A stretch of 64,000 bases of DNA from Gymnothorax reevesii (GCA_029721435.1 CM056577.1:28227719-28291718); one strand, 5' to 3'; positions 1 to 11,699 are shown, counted from the first letter of the stretch. Translations and numbers: made by a program. Notes: generated by a model not told the origin, from the sequence alone.

Positions 1-2465
1 TACTGGTAAAAGTCTTGCATGTTGACACAATGCCACAATCACCACCAACATTCTTTTTCAATTTACAACCAACCCAGCTTTATGCCAAAGAGATTACAAA
101 TTTTTTGTATGACTGTGCATGTACTTTATATATGTCAAAAGACAGAATTTTGGTATATGTCTGGGAATATGGAATGTTAGGTTGGAAGAACATTAGTTAT
201 TTAGAGCACCACCTTTGGTCAGATGGCTATCTACCCAGTACAGTAACAAGCTAAACTCTTCATATTCTGAGAAAACTACGTGTGCATCACAATTCAAAAG
301 CAATTTCTTTGGTACTTCGCTTGGGATGGCCAGTACTTGCATCCAGTGCACAGAGCCCCTTGGAGGTGAATTTTTCCAATTTTTGATGTTAAAAATCATC
401 TGCTCTGAAAATACTATCATTGAGATTTTACTAATGCTGTAATGTGCCCTAAAGGGACTATGTATCCAGAGATTTTCAGATCTCAATCTTGCTGGGAGAA
501 CAAAATAATGCCACTGAAACATCAGCCATGAAATGGACCATTTTGAGTTTTCCTCCAACTTTGGCCCCTTCTTGCTTGAAAGTGTTGATACTACCAAAGA
601 AATGCCTGGCATTCCTGAAAATAGAGTTCCAAAAGCACAACAAACAGGATTTACCCTCACAGTACAAATCTGGGTTAGAGAGAAAATATACCGCAAACAT
701 ACACCAAAATCAATTTCAACCAACTTTCTGGCCGTCCATTGCACAAACACAGCAAGATACCAAAGTACTATTCACTGAAAATGATAGTCTTGTTGTGTGT
801 AAACACATAATAAAGCATTCGTGTTTGGTATATGTCTGGGGTATTATTATTATGCCCAGTCTTAATTTTAATTCTGGCTTGATAACGTAGTTACCCCGCT
901 TGGTGCTGATGTGGTGCTGAAATCTTCCCAGACTTGAAATGTCACAGGTCATAACAGAAGTATAACATATTTGGTACTGTGTACCCTTGAGTCATGTTAG
1001 TCAACGTAAAATGTGGTGTCAACAGCAAAACTGAGCCACTTAAGTGGCTTCCAGGTGGCGCTATCGGCAGGCAGAAAGAAATTGGGACCTAAAAATTTGG
1101 CTTTTTCTGTGAGACACCCATATCTACCTATGTTTCAAGTTTCATTCAATTCCAGAGGGGTCAACTGCGCACTGAGTGTCAATCTCTTAAACTGATTGGT
1201 CCTTGTACAGCAAAAAATTTGAAAAGAACTCTGCCAAAAATGTGAGAAAATCCCTCCTAGCCTCTGAGGTTAACGTGCCCTGGCTCGCCCAGGGAACATT
1301 GCGCTCATTTCCATTTTAATCTGCGCCACAGTATCTATTATAACTTTTGAATTCGGCATTGTTACAGGAAAAACAAGAGTTATGATCGATGCTCCCCAGG
1401 ATATGTGCGTTTGTGGGTCTGTGTGTGCGTGTGTGTTTGCATAATGTTGTCGGTCAGACCATTCTTTTTACACAATGTTAAACCAAAAAAATATGTTCTG
1501 CAGAGCTCTGGAAATAATTATGGGAATTCCATTACATTATGCTGTCTTGTTGATATACTTTACAAGCACTGGGGATTTTATGACAGTCGATGTAGTGTTC
1601 TTTCATGATTACAGCCCCCTGGACCGAAAACATTTGCCTTTTAATGCATCTGAAAGTTATTCATTCTTGCTTTGCCCGATTCTCTCGACTTCAAGCTGTG
1701 CTTTGCTTTCCCTTCTCCAGATGGAAATGGAAAGACAGCAGTTGTCCTCGAAGTGAGCCTGGCCTCAGCGGGAGACGGGACAAAGTCCGCCTGCCCTTTG
1801 CCGATTAGCGAGAAGTTTGAAACACTGAGACACTGACGGCCGCCGTGCAAGATTTGGTTTTAATTGGATAAGAAAAGTTTGGTTTTGGGCTTATGTAAAA
1901 AAGTGGCCCATTAAATCCGTTCCCTTTTGCCTCATAATCTGCTAGTGAGAACCATCATCCTCACAAAGTCTGGTGCCCCAGCAGTTGGCAAAATGTCAAT
2001 TTCTCTATATGTATAATCCTGCGTAATTTAAAAAAAAAAATTATGTAAATATCAGGCTCTTTTCTGGTTTTACATAACACTTTCCATTATTTTCTGACTT
2101 CTTTATTATAGGGTTTAAGTGGTGCATCTGCTGGAACTCATGCTCAGGCCAAAAATGAAAGTCTGAGCGTTTGAGGCACTGTACTGTAAACTGAACCGAA
2201 GTCTAAATGCCATCTTTAGGTTCGGTCACAGAAACATCAGCTCCGGCAATATTTTCAATGTTTCAAATATAATGTCTTCTGGACCAAAGTGAATATATTC
2301 ATTTCTACAAGTCTGCATGTGTAGCGATGCGGAGCAATGAGACAAGCTGCTCTGACTATGCTCCTCGGTTGCCTTCGTTTTCGAGATCACAGCACATGGA
2401 AAAAAATGCAGAGGTGTGAGGGTGTAAGGGTAATTCTGTATGCGTGACCATGGCTGGACCACATA
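1..2465. other. stretch without a recognised gene
   Basis: I see no gene here. Open frames on both strands between about 190 and 950 reach 185 codons, but they overlap each other on opposite strands and show no domain I recognise. The words 'ttggtatatgtctggg' occur near 151 and near 827, suggesting duplicated or repeat-derived sequence. The part from about 1040 to 1390 ('ggtggcgctatc' and a run of phrases about 'tctacctatgtttcaag') resembles a dispersed fish repeat in style, but I could not place it in a family. A short TG-rich microsatellite lies at about 1418-1438. Confidence 0.5.
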
Positions 2466-2785
2466 GTGGAGCCGAGAGATGCTCTAGCAATCCACAGCTG
2501 GAAGGTTGTTGGTTTGAACGTGGCCTGGACCTTCCTGAGTGGAGCTTACTGTGCCTGTTTTCTCTATGTTTGCGTCTCTTTCATTGGCTACACCTGTTTC
2601 CTCACTCAGGCTGAGGGCTTGTTTGTTGAGCTAACTGGAGCATCTAGAACTCCCAAAAGTGTAAGCATGTGAGTGAATGGACAGTGATCCCTGTGATGGA
2701 TTGGCCAACTTTCCAATGGTGTTCCTGCCTCTCACCCATTGCATGCTGGGATAGAGTCCCCCCACCAACAACCCTGCCTGAGAGA
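2466..2785 (+). repeat. diverged tRNA-headed SINE copy
   Basis: The head carries a B-box-like string ('ggttgttggtttgaac', about 2504-2519) of the kind that forms the internal RNA polymerase III promoter of tRNA-derived SINEs. The body has the phrases 'ccctgtgatggattggcc' and 'cattgcatgctgggatag', which also mark the opposite-strand copies near 46.7, 56.5 and 61.9 kb in more or less decayed form. Plus strand. Several substitutions separate it from the copy at 61890, so it is old. Target duplications are not visible to me. An open frame at 2466-2672 is only a by-product of this repeat. Confidence 0.65.
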
Positions 2786-3750
2786 ACTCACCTCATTTCA
2801 TTTTTAAATCACAGTGCTTTACAAGTGTCTGACTAATAACAACAGATCCTCAGCATAAGTGATTAAGACAGCGAATGGATGGCTGGATGAATGGATGCAC
2901 ACACATTATCTTCAAGTATATGTAACTGGCTTCATCTGAATCTGATTTACGATACACGGCGCGAAAGTGGCTGGACGTAGATCTTCCTTCATAACAGGAC
3001 AGGACCGCCTCTGTGGTTTTTTTGGAGAAGGAGAGGCTGAAATGAGGGACTTGGCTGGGAATGTTGCTCCACAGTGCCAAGGGGCCTATTCCAGCCACTC
3101 TAAATCTGACAGCGTGCCGAGTTTATTTGGGTCTAACGCGAGAACACCAGCTGTACACAGAGTGCGCACAGCCACTGCGGAGCACCTTTGGGTCGAGGGG
3201 GCGTGGGAGGGAGGGAGGGAAAGGGGGAGGGGGGTGCATCTAGCTGGCCAGCCAAACCCGGAAGTGCGTATCCTCGCGCACCTGCGTTGGTTTAACACTC
3301 AAGAGACGGCTGCTCTGGGAGGCACTGCTAAAAAAATGCCGAGTCAGGGAAACCCTGGCAGCCACGCAAGGACAAGGGAAAATAGATGCTTTACGCCCAC
3401 CATCTTCTGCTGGGAGTTATGGGCATGGATTGTGAATTTCGCTATTGATCTCCTGCCAGCCTTCCTTGCCAGACAAGTCAGTTTGTTCCAGGCAGCAGCC
3501 CAGCCCAAAGAGAGAGATATTAAAGCTGTGTTTGACCGGGCTTCAAAACTTTCTGAGTGTGTGTCAGTGCTTCTGCCTGCGAGTGTGCTGGGTATTGACA
3601 AATTTATTAAGGCATGTTGGTTCAGACATTGTTCAGACTGAGTTCCAAAACATATTGGGAATGTTGTCATCCCACCAGAAACATACAAGCATCGCCTGCT
3701 TTAATCTTAGCTCATCAATCAATAAATTATTACACAGTTCATCCGCATGA
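2786..3750. other. GC-rich stretch with an unassigned 224-codon open frame
   Basis: No recognised gene. About 2980-3350 is clearly richer in G+C and CpG than its surroundings and includes a purine-rich run of G with A near 3205-3232. A plus-strand frame is open from 2967 to 3641 (224 codons, starting MAGRRSSF). I see no signal peptide, membrane segment, zinc finger or known domain in it, and its composition (many R, A, S, P) is what a GC-rich region gives by chance. The opposite strand is also open over parts of it. It could be a CpG-rich regulatory region or an unannotated exon; I would not call it a gene without transcript or conservation data. Confidence 0.3.
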
Positions 3751-4615
3751 GTGTGGCACAGGCCCGGCGCTAGAACAGGGAATTGGAGGGGCACAGAGAC
3801 CTCCCTTTATGACAATTAGGATAGTCCTGGCTAGTTCTAAATGATTTTCCTTTATTGAGGCATTTTCCAATTATCGTAATTGGTAACTGAAGACATGGTT
3901 TCTCTCCATGTGCGATCTAACAGCGATGAAATCATGGGGTAAATTCAGTGTAACTGAGAATTGGGGTGGACAAAACATCCGTTTAAAACAATAATTAGTC
4001 CTGACCAGTTCTCAGTCATTTTCATGATTAACAAAAGGTTCACTCTGAGAGCACTCCACAGTTAACAGTTACTGCTTGTTCTCCCCGATTAGGTAGGACG
4101 ACAATCATTCATCGGGACCCGTATTTGCTGAATTTAAATCATACCTGTGCAAATAGCTGGAGCCGCATGCTTTTTATAGCCTAGTTAACTGCCGATTGCC
4201 ACTTTTTTTCACTCAATACTGAGAGTAATTTTGAATAAGGTTGATTTAAATTAAGCAAATATGCGTCCAGATGAATGATTGTCCTCCTACCTAAACAGGG
4301 AAAACAAGCAACACCTGTTAAGTGTGGAGTGCTCTCAGAATGAACCGTATGTTAATCATGAAAATGACTGAAAACAGGTCAAGACTAATAATTGTTAAAA
4401 AAAGATGTTTTATCCACTCCAATTCTCAGTTCTACTGAATTTACCCTATGATTTCATCGCTGTTAGATCGCACATGGAGAGAAACCTTGTCTTCAGTTGC
4501 CAATTACGATAATTGGAAAACGCGTCAATAAAGGAAAATAATTGAAAACTAGCCAGGACTATCCTAATTGTGATAAAGGTACGTGTCCTGTTCTAGCGCC
4601 GGGCCTGGTGTGCCA
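3751..4615. mobile_element. non-autonomous foldback hAT-type transposon with ~400-bp inverted arms
   Basis: The element proper is 3759-4607 (849 bp). It starts CAGGCCCGGCGCTAG and ends with the inverse, CTAGCGCCGGGCCTG. Direct 8-bp flanks gtgtggca (3751-3758) and gtgtgcca (4608-4615) differ at one base, which is the target-duplication length of hAT elements. The inverted arms run far inward (about 3759-4147 against 4238-4607), so nearly all of it can fold into one hairpin with a loop of about 90 bp. Arm landmarks are 'gatctaacagcgatgaaatcat' (3914-3935) and its inverse near 4448-4469. There is no transposase. The inner arm sequence is shared with the element at 26486-27204, whose outermost 60-80 bp differ. 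Confidence 0.85.
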
Positions 4616-6600
4616 CAATGTGCCTCCTAGAAAAAAGTAACAGAATGCTGATCAATAATATGTGAAATATAAATGAGATAATCATGACCAACATTCAACA
4701 GCACACCTAAATATTGACGAATACCCCGCATCTCCCAGGAACTCTGATAGAAATATTAGGTATATCCATCCCAGTCTCCTTCAGCAAATGAGTGGCAATT
4801 TATATTGTCAAAATGCAGACACTGCACACTGAGTGAGGCTGCAGGAGGTATTAAATATTCACATTCCCATTACCTTCACTGATCTGCATGGTCAGGTGCC
4901 CATGGGAGGAGGGGCGCCCTCGGGGATTGTGGGATAGCTCAACTGCCATTGTCAAAGCATTTCACCCAAAAATATAAATAACCATTAATAATTCACAGCA
5001 GCATTACTTTGCAGTATATTTGATGACACCATTATCTTGCAGCTCAAGGGGTTTTTTTTTAGTCAGATTGAGTCGTGATTGAAACTGCATCAGTCCGCTG
5101 AGATTGGAAGGACTCGGGTAGCGATTGAAAAGCCCTCCAGCTTGCCAGATTGTTTAGATTGAGATGGGATTGAACGGGGACACGTGCGTGCACACACACA
5201 CACACACACACACTCGCACGCATCGTCTGTTCGGCAGCCGTTGAGAAGAGACTTTATTTTTTTTTTCTGGAGTTGAATCTCGGTAATTGTTTGCAGTCTC
5301 CCGGTGAAGAAATGCTCTCACGCTTCACCGAGCCTGAAATGACTGTGTTGAATCAGGTGTGTTGAATCTGTGCATCGCTCCACCAGTTGCACAGCAAAAT
5401 ACTGAATATCCTGTGATTTTTATCGGCTCACAATGATAAGGCTCGCCTACCCCACTCTCAGTGGTGCTTTGATAGCCATCTCTTCATACAAACGCGTGAG
5501 ATGCATTAGCATAACCCCATGCATGTTTTGTGCAGCACACTTTTTTGTGAAATGCAGGTATATGCAATACAATTCACGTATTTGAAATACAAACAGGCAG
5601 TGCCACATCAAAGTTAAGTCTGTAATTGCATTTGTAGAGCATATCACTGATTTTTTTTTTTGTGTGCAACACGTCACTACTAAATAATACATGAAAAACT
5701 TTGTTTTTTTCAGTGCTGTGAATATGCAGTGTATTTGTACATAATAGGTAGCCTTTTCAAAGTCCCCAGGCAGTTCAAAAATAAACTCCCCTTCCTGACT
5801 CCTGATCTGATGAATTCTCAGTGTTTGAAAAGGCCTGGAAGCGTTATCAAGGAACAATGCGGGCCATTGGTAATGAGCAGCTCAGCCGGAAGATCACAAA
5901 GAACCCATCTTTTTTAACGCTCGGTAAAATCTTATATGTGACTGTATAAATCAAGTTCAGCTGCTACTCCTCCTCGTCTCCTTCCTCTCGAATTGGGTTA
6001 TTCACTTCCCCGTATGCATTCAGTTTTACTCTAGTGGCTGTCACTGCGGAGTTGTTTCTTGGGGTGGTTGATTTGGGGGGGGGAGGTTGTTCAATCATAT
6101 TGCAACAGTGACTGCCGTCAGAATAGTTTGGATTTGAATACTGCGTGCTGCCTTGGTGCCAAAGCCTTATGTAAAAGCAGATATGACTGTTACAGGCAGT
6201 AATGCGGGCAAGAAGGTGCGGATGCAAAGTGACAGATCGATTAGCAACAGAATCCCAAGTGTTTTGGAGAGGCATCCATGTTGTTCTTTGCATAGGCCGC
6301 TCAGAATTCCATTTTTGTCGAGCGCTCATCCAGTGGCCCCATTTAATTGACTCATCTACTCTTTGTTAAGACTTCATAATGTACACTGGGCTACGTACAG
6401 CTCTTCATTTGTGTATAAATTATGCAGTGAGTCACCGTAACATTATACACAAATCTTTTTCAGACAAGGTGAAAGGAAGTATCAGGTCTTGGCGCTGCCA
6501 TGTCGTAAAAGTTGAGTCTGTACTGAGCAGCCATCATGTCAGACTTGTTCTCCAATCGTGTGAGAGACAGCGACGTTAGCTACCTGCTCCTGATTCTTTC
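4616..6600. other. stretch without a recognised gene; CA microsatellite
   Basis: I see no gene. There is a (CA)n microsatellite at 5191-5213, T-runs near 5253-5268 and 5650-5661, and a G-run near 6076-6085. A minus-strand open frame of 136 codons (5447-5857) has no recognisable domain and no codon or motif signal. Nothing else stands out. Confidence 0.5.
5191..5213. repeat. (CA)n microsatellite
   Basis: About eleven and a half uninterrupted CA units. The flanks, gtgcgtg on the left and ctcgcacgc on the right, look like decayed parts of the same tract. Confidence 0.95.
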
Positions 6601-6890
6601 TTAAAGGTTCACTGACATGAGACACACCATCTCAAATTGTTGGTTTATTTTGTTCTGTATGATTTATATCTCTCTATGCACTCATAAGTTCTGAAATGGC
6701 AGAAAAATCCATCAATTTCAAGGAATATAAGTGATTTTTTGTGCTCTTACGCCCCGCTCCCTGAAGGAGTAGGACTTTTCCGAGACGTAAGTCACATGAT
6801 CCAATGACGTCATCAATGGAACGCACCTCTCTCATAGCAATCTCCGCGGTCCATTTGCACGCTTGTTTACGCATGTTTTCTCGTGTGTTT

Positions 6891-7098
6891 GTTTAGTACA
6901 GGGGTCTCCAACCCTGTTCCTGGAGAGCAACCATCCTGAAGGTATCACTCCAACCAAAGCAAACCACTCCCTCTTTCCCAGTTACAGATCTTGACGAGCT
7001 GCTAATGAGCTGAATCAGGTGTGTTGAATTAGGGTTGGAGTAGAATCCTACGGGATGGTAGCTCTCCAGGAACAGGGTTGGAGACCCCTGGTTTAGTG
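6891..7098. mobile_element. hAT-type MITE, 192 bp, with 8-bp target duplication
   Basis: The element is 6899-7090. It starts CAGGGGTCTCCAACCCTG and ends CAGGGTTGGAGACCCCTG. The inverted termini stay matched for about 35 bp (through 'gttcctggagagc'). Flanks gtttagta (6891-6898) and gtttagtg (7091-7098) are an 8-bp target duplication with one mismatch. It has no coding capacity. MITEs with this terminus are common in fish. It sits inside the TTAA-flanked element, so it inserted later. Confidence 0.9.
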
Positions 7099-7335
7099 TA
7101 TGAGCCTGCAATCAAGATATCTATCAATCCATCTAATCGTTACACTCGACAAACCGTGTTACGTAGGCTAACGTAGCTAGATGGCTGGATGGAAACCCAC
7201 CTCCTACAGCACAGCCGGCGATCAGGCATCACAGTACAGCCTCCCGAGTTCATCTGGATCATGTCGATTATCCAGTTATTCTCCAGCTGTGGCAGTTACC
7301 CTCGCCCGCTAATTTATCAAAGTTAACCATCTTTG

Positions 7336-7476
7336 GCATTAAACTTCAGGATTATTCGCCAGAATATTTGCCAGAATTGGTGGCGTTAAACCGCTTTCAC
7401 ACCGGACATGAAACAAATTTTTTGCATGACAGATTACATTCAAAGTCAATGCAAAGATGAGAGTACACGCAAAACA
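7336..7476 (-). repeat. left arm of an inverted duplication containing half of a MITE
   Basis: The segment reads, in reverse complement, like about 7805-7950. Shared landmarks are 'cttcaggattatt', 'ggtggcgttaa' and 'tttcacaccggac', followed by 'gacagattacattcaaag'. It therefore carries one half of the TAA-flanked MITE plus about 50 bp of the sequence that borders the complete copy. The copies differ by scattered substitutions. This is either an inverted segmental duplication or the second arm of a larger foldback element. Confidence 0.65.
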
Positions 7477-7750
7477 CTCTGCTCATAAAGCTCGCTAAAT
7501 GCCTGAACCAAGACCGAGGCTATTGGATAGAAGGAAATACACACAACTGTCACTAACTAACGTTAGCCTGCTAAATGGGTAAGGTGGTTAGTTAAACTGG
7601 CAGGTAGATAGTTGGCTGTTTTCTCAAGACAGGAATGAACGCTTGCTGTATAATTTCAAAATCGAAATTCATGAAAATCTAACGTTAAGTTAGCTGGCTA
7701 ACTACTACAAGAAATTAACATCAGCTAGCCATCTAGCTTGCGTGCGCGTC

Positions 7751-7901
7751 TAAAGCTGCTTTTACACCGGACACGAAGCAAACATGACAGATTACATTCA
7801 AAGTCAATGCGAAGACGCGAATACACACGTCTTTGCATTGATTTTGAATGTAATCTGTCGTGCAAAAAATTTGTTTCGCGTCCGGTGTGAAAGCAGCTTA
7901 A
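7751..7901. mobile_element. palindromic MITE with TAA target duplication (PIF/Harbinger-like), 145 bp
   Basis: The element is 7754-7898. It starts AGCTGCTTTTACACCGGAC and ends with the inverse form GTCCGGTGTGAAAGCAGCT. TAA lies directly on both sides (7751-7753 and 7899-7901). The inner arms share 'gacagattacattcaaagtc' and its inverse, so almost all of it folds back. The three-base TAA/TTA target suggests the PIF/Harbinger group. A second copy is at 59637-59744 and half a copy at about 7388-7476. Confidence 0.8.
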
Positions 7902-8466
7902 TGCCACCTATTTTAGCAAATGTTTTGGCTAATAATCCTGAAGTTAATAGTACAAGCTTGTTTTTTTCAGTAGTGTTATTTCATTAGCTATGGTAGCCCT
8001 ACAATATTTCAATAGAAACACTAAAATCTATATTTTGCATTCCAAAAAAAAAAAAAACAATTACAATTTTACAATACAGATTTACAAATTTACAATACAA
8101 TTAATATTAATTAAACAGTAATACTATAGTTTTTTGGTGGTAAATTTTATGGTATTCCAACAGTATTTTTTTGTAAGGGTCTGTCAGCTGGCTGTGGTAA
8201 GTAAAGCGTAGTGTTTGTACATTTTGTTGTCGAGGCTGGAGATCTGACCAGCTGGCTGCCTTGCGTGACATCAGTTGCCAGTTGTGACATATGGCCAGTT
8301 GTGGACATTTTGAAGGGGGTGTTCCCGATCAGTTTAATTAAATTAATAGTTTAAAAACAACAAATTTTCACGGAAAAGCCTTTGCATCTTTGTTTTCATC
8401 GCAAAAAAATACAATGGGAAATTCTAAATGTCAATTTCGGCCTATTTAATGTCAGGGAACCTTTAA

Positions 8467-8899
8467 AGCATTTCTCCACTCTTCAAATAGCACAGTGAAC
8501 AAACAAAACCACACCCTGGGAGACAATGTGCAGTGGGACAAATGCTAATTGCCTGTATATTTTCATGCAGGGAAAAAACACTGACACCATAACCTTGCAT
8601 TCAAGTTGCCATTGAGTTTTATAGAGCACGGGGTCTCTTGGAGTTACACTGGTGTCAGCCACAAAGACACCAGTAAGTGACATCACTCACGAAAACTTGG
8701 AGATGAAACCCAAATGTTCCAGTGTGGCTCTATAGCACAGCCGTATAGTGCAAAGGAGGCAGACACTGTGGGGCCAGATTATATGTCAATCCAATGTTTC
8801 GCTGCCTGAAATTGGAGGATTCCCTCTTTTCTCTGCCTTGGATTGAAAATGATCTCTTTGGGCCCGTGAAGTATTGCGAGGTGTCTCCACAAGGTTCAC
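8467..8899. other. stretch without a recognised gene
   Basis: I see no gene, repeat or RNA here. It is ordinary mixed-composition sequence between two TTAA-flanked elements. Confidence 0.5.
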
Positions 8900-8903
8900 T
8901 TAA

Positions 8904-9687
8904 CCCATTAAGACCTACGGCGCTCTCTGAAAAAGCATTATAAAACCTAAGGCAGTGTTTGAAATCAACCCCCTAAAACCTGAGGGTTTTCTGAAAAACT
9001 TGACAGGATTGTCAATGTTCACCGAAAGCTTTATTTCTCAGCCTCTGTAGCAGACACAAACATCGGAAAAAAAAAACCCTATGAGATCTTAGACCTTTGG
9101 CTTTCATTGGGAATTATCGCTTTCTCCCCTGGTTAGTTCACATTTTTTAAATAAAAAAACAAACAAATTTTTACTTGTCATAATTTATGATTATCATAAC
9201 CTCCAGATGAGATCATTGCTAATCGAAACTCGATCTGATGATGAGTTTGAAAGATCCCCATTTTCCAGTCATCTTGACATTGGGGAAACTTGCTTACATC
9301 ACCCTCCTCATCCTCCTCAGATATGTCTCTCACTGAATGAGCTTTGCTTTGCGGGTCACCGTAATCTACGCTTCTAATTCACCGTTTTCGTCGAAGTACC
9401 TGAGGTACATCTGCATCAATGTCATTCCCTTTGCTCAGGTCTTCAGCCGTCGTCACCGTCTGAAACGCAGTTTTGAAAACTTTTTTCATACAAATACCGC
9501 AATGGATTTTGCCTTCCACACGAGTATTATAGCGAGTCGCAATGTAGTTAATCGATCATGTTTCTTTAAAATGATGATGTCTAAAACGTGCAAATATCAC
9601 ATCCGGTCTTAAAGGGAGAACCAACGCAAATGCTACACACGGTCTTAAAGGGATATACACGCAAATGTTGCATCCAGTCTTAATGGG
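8904..9687. mobile_element. piggyBac-like non-autonomous element with iterated termini
   Basis: TTAA at 8900-8903 precedes CCCATTAAGACC. The right end is the inverse, ending AGTCTTAATGGG at 9687, where the expected TTAA reads ctca. Each end repeats its own terminal motif three times. On the left 'taagacct/taaaacct' starts at 8909, 8941 and 8974. On the right the inverse 'ggtcttaa/agtcttaa' lies at 9605, 9641 and 9676, embedded in 36-bp units ('gcaaatg..cac..ggtcttaaaggga'). Such reiterated ends could be transposase-binding sites. The minus strand at about 9241-9340 has a short acidic open segment (...SEEDEEGDV...) that might be a relic of a transposase N terminus, but I cannot show that. Confidence 0.6.
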
Positions 9688-10259
9688 CTCATGAAGAAGT
9701 GCAGTTGATAATGCTCAGAGTGGAGGGAGAGCTCAAAGGGCACCGATCGGCTGTGGTCAAAAAACCACGAGCGCATAAATATCTCTAATTCCCCTTTCCC
9801 TCTCTCTCCCTCGACACCTCTCTCAAGCCCTTCCCAGTTCAGCTCCTCCCCTCTTTGTCAGCTGATCCCAGAACACATGCATGCTGCGCCACAGGAAAAG
9901 GGAGCCTTCGAGGGTGCATTTGTCTTTGAGAGTGACTCACCCAGTCAAAGACACACAAGGGAAGACTCCACGTAGCGAAAGCCTGATGGAACAGATCAGC
10001 TGTTGCAGATCATCAAAGACCATTACTTCCGTTCCACTGGGAAATTTCCTGGTATCTCTCAGAAACGAGGCCGTAGTTTCTGTTTTGGCCTGCCGAAAAC
10101 ACATAAAACCCCCTCCCCTTCTCTCTCACTCTCTCCTCCATTCAGTCTCTCCCTCTGTTTTTCGGTCTCAATCTTTCCAGCCTTCCCGAGTCTGAAGCAA
10201 CATAACCTTAAGCCTCTGGTACTGTATATAAACTGCCGATTACCAGGGCTGCTTGTAAG

Positions 10260-10480
10260 TCTTTGAAAATGATTAATGAATCAGACTGCGCTAATACTAT
10301 TAAACACTGCCAGCAGAACTCAACGCTAAGCACCAGCCTTTAATGACCTACAGCATCTTCATTAGTAAGAATGATGCTATATAGTGAAATTATGATTTTT
10401 TTCCCCCCCTCCTGAGAGAGGGGAATGAAGGACATTAAAGATAAATGACATTTGCATTATCGTCTTGTTCATTATTCTCT
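10260..10480. promoter_or_regulatory. possible conserved non-coding block
   Basis: The sequence is free of simple repeats and dense in AT-core words typical of vertebrate developmental enhancers, such as 'gattaatgaatc', 'cctttaatgacc', 'cattagtaag' and 'gcattatc'. This is only an impression from composition; I cannot align it to other vertebrates. Confidence 0.25.
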
Positions 10481-11699
10481 TGAATATATTCAGGATTTGT
10501 GCCAACAAGTATATTGTTTGATATTGTTTGAATGAAAATGAAGTATATTGTACTCTTCAAAAAAGTGATGCACGCTAAATTCTATAAACTTTGACTCGCG
10601 CTACGCGTACTCGCACCCACAGTGTGTGATTACATAATGCAATGTTTCTAATGTGTGAGTCTGATGCATACAGTATCCTATACTTTGATATATAAACACA
10701 CATTCTCCGGTTAGAATACATATGACATTTATCATATTTTAATATTTATCATATCATGAGTTTTGTTTCATGGGGCAACAAAACATACCCAAAAAAATGT
10801 CTATTATAAATACTTGTTTCATACTCCTTTCATGATGAAAATGTATCAAAAACCTCTTTTTCAGCGTACCCATGTCGCATTTTCCATTATCATTAGCTCC
10901 TTTAATTGGAAGTTGGCCATGGGACCCGACACAAAGCTGACCACTCTGTCTCCATTTTTCCGCCTATTCCGTCTCAGATAAATGAGTATTCATTCCTCTT
11001 CTTCCTCATTCCGCCTGAGACAAGCCGAGCACTGGCAGTCACAGACGAGTCAGTCTGTCATCGAGGGATGTGCCTCTCTAACTTTCTCCGTCATGCTTGG
11101 AAAAAAATACCGTGAAATGACTTTCATTTTTTTGCCCCAAATCCTGTTACACTGATTATTAGCAAATGCTGGCGATGAGAAAAGAGGCCATCTTTTGTGA
11201 TTTCTGTCTGCCCTCTGCAATAACACAAGATAATGTGACTCCCTGGCTGAGATTAGGAAGATACAAATCATGAAATTTCCCTCCTAAATTCATTTTTTCC
11301 CCCGAGGTTGTTACTATCAACGCTGTAAACAGAGACATTTCCCCTGATTCCTTAAAATGTCACTGAAAATTTTCTGTTTTTAGTCACTGCTTTAATAAAC
11401 TGAACTCCAGCACATTTTTTAATTATTTGGCAAGGATAGAATATGCGATGTAGACTCATATTGTTGCATTAATCTTGGCAGCATGGTTTTTGAGCAGGTT
11501 GATTGCGAGGCCCCCCTTCTCTCCGGAATGTTCTATGTATACCGGTGTGACCCACGTGAGGAGACCTCATGATTCATGACTTTAGTGAGCAGAGCAGAGC
11601 ATTAACGTATACGGATTTTTCAGAGGGGTCTTATACGAGGAACCACTGTGCTATTGAGCGAGGCTTAAACTGCTTCTGTCGTAGCTTCTGTCTGAATGG

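Larger units (their letters stand above)
6601..8466. mobile_element. TTAA-flanked non-autonomous element, 1.86 kb, with nested MITEs
   Basis: TTAA at 6601-6604 is followed by AGGTTCACTGACATGA. At the other end the inverse of AGGTTCCCTGACATTA runs up to 8462 and is followed by TTAA at 8463-8466. The two 14-bp termini differ at one base, and TTAA on both sides is the target of piggyBac-type insertion. I see no transposase inside. The body hosts a hAT MITE (6899-7090), a TAA-flanked MITE (7754-7898) and an inverted pair of arms (7336-7475 and about 7805-7950). The alternative is that the two termini belong to two different small elements 1.9 kb apart. Confidence 0.6.

Noticed and set aside
193..750. 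185-codon minus-strand open frame
   Set aside because: No recognisable domain, overlapped by several frames on the plus strand, and in a region with duplicated words; more likely chance or decayed repeat than a gene.
2967..3641. Calling the 224-codon frame a gene
   Set aside because: No domain, no splice or conservation evidence, and GC-rich sequence keeps frames open by chance. Kept only as an observation.
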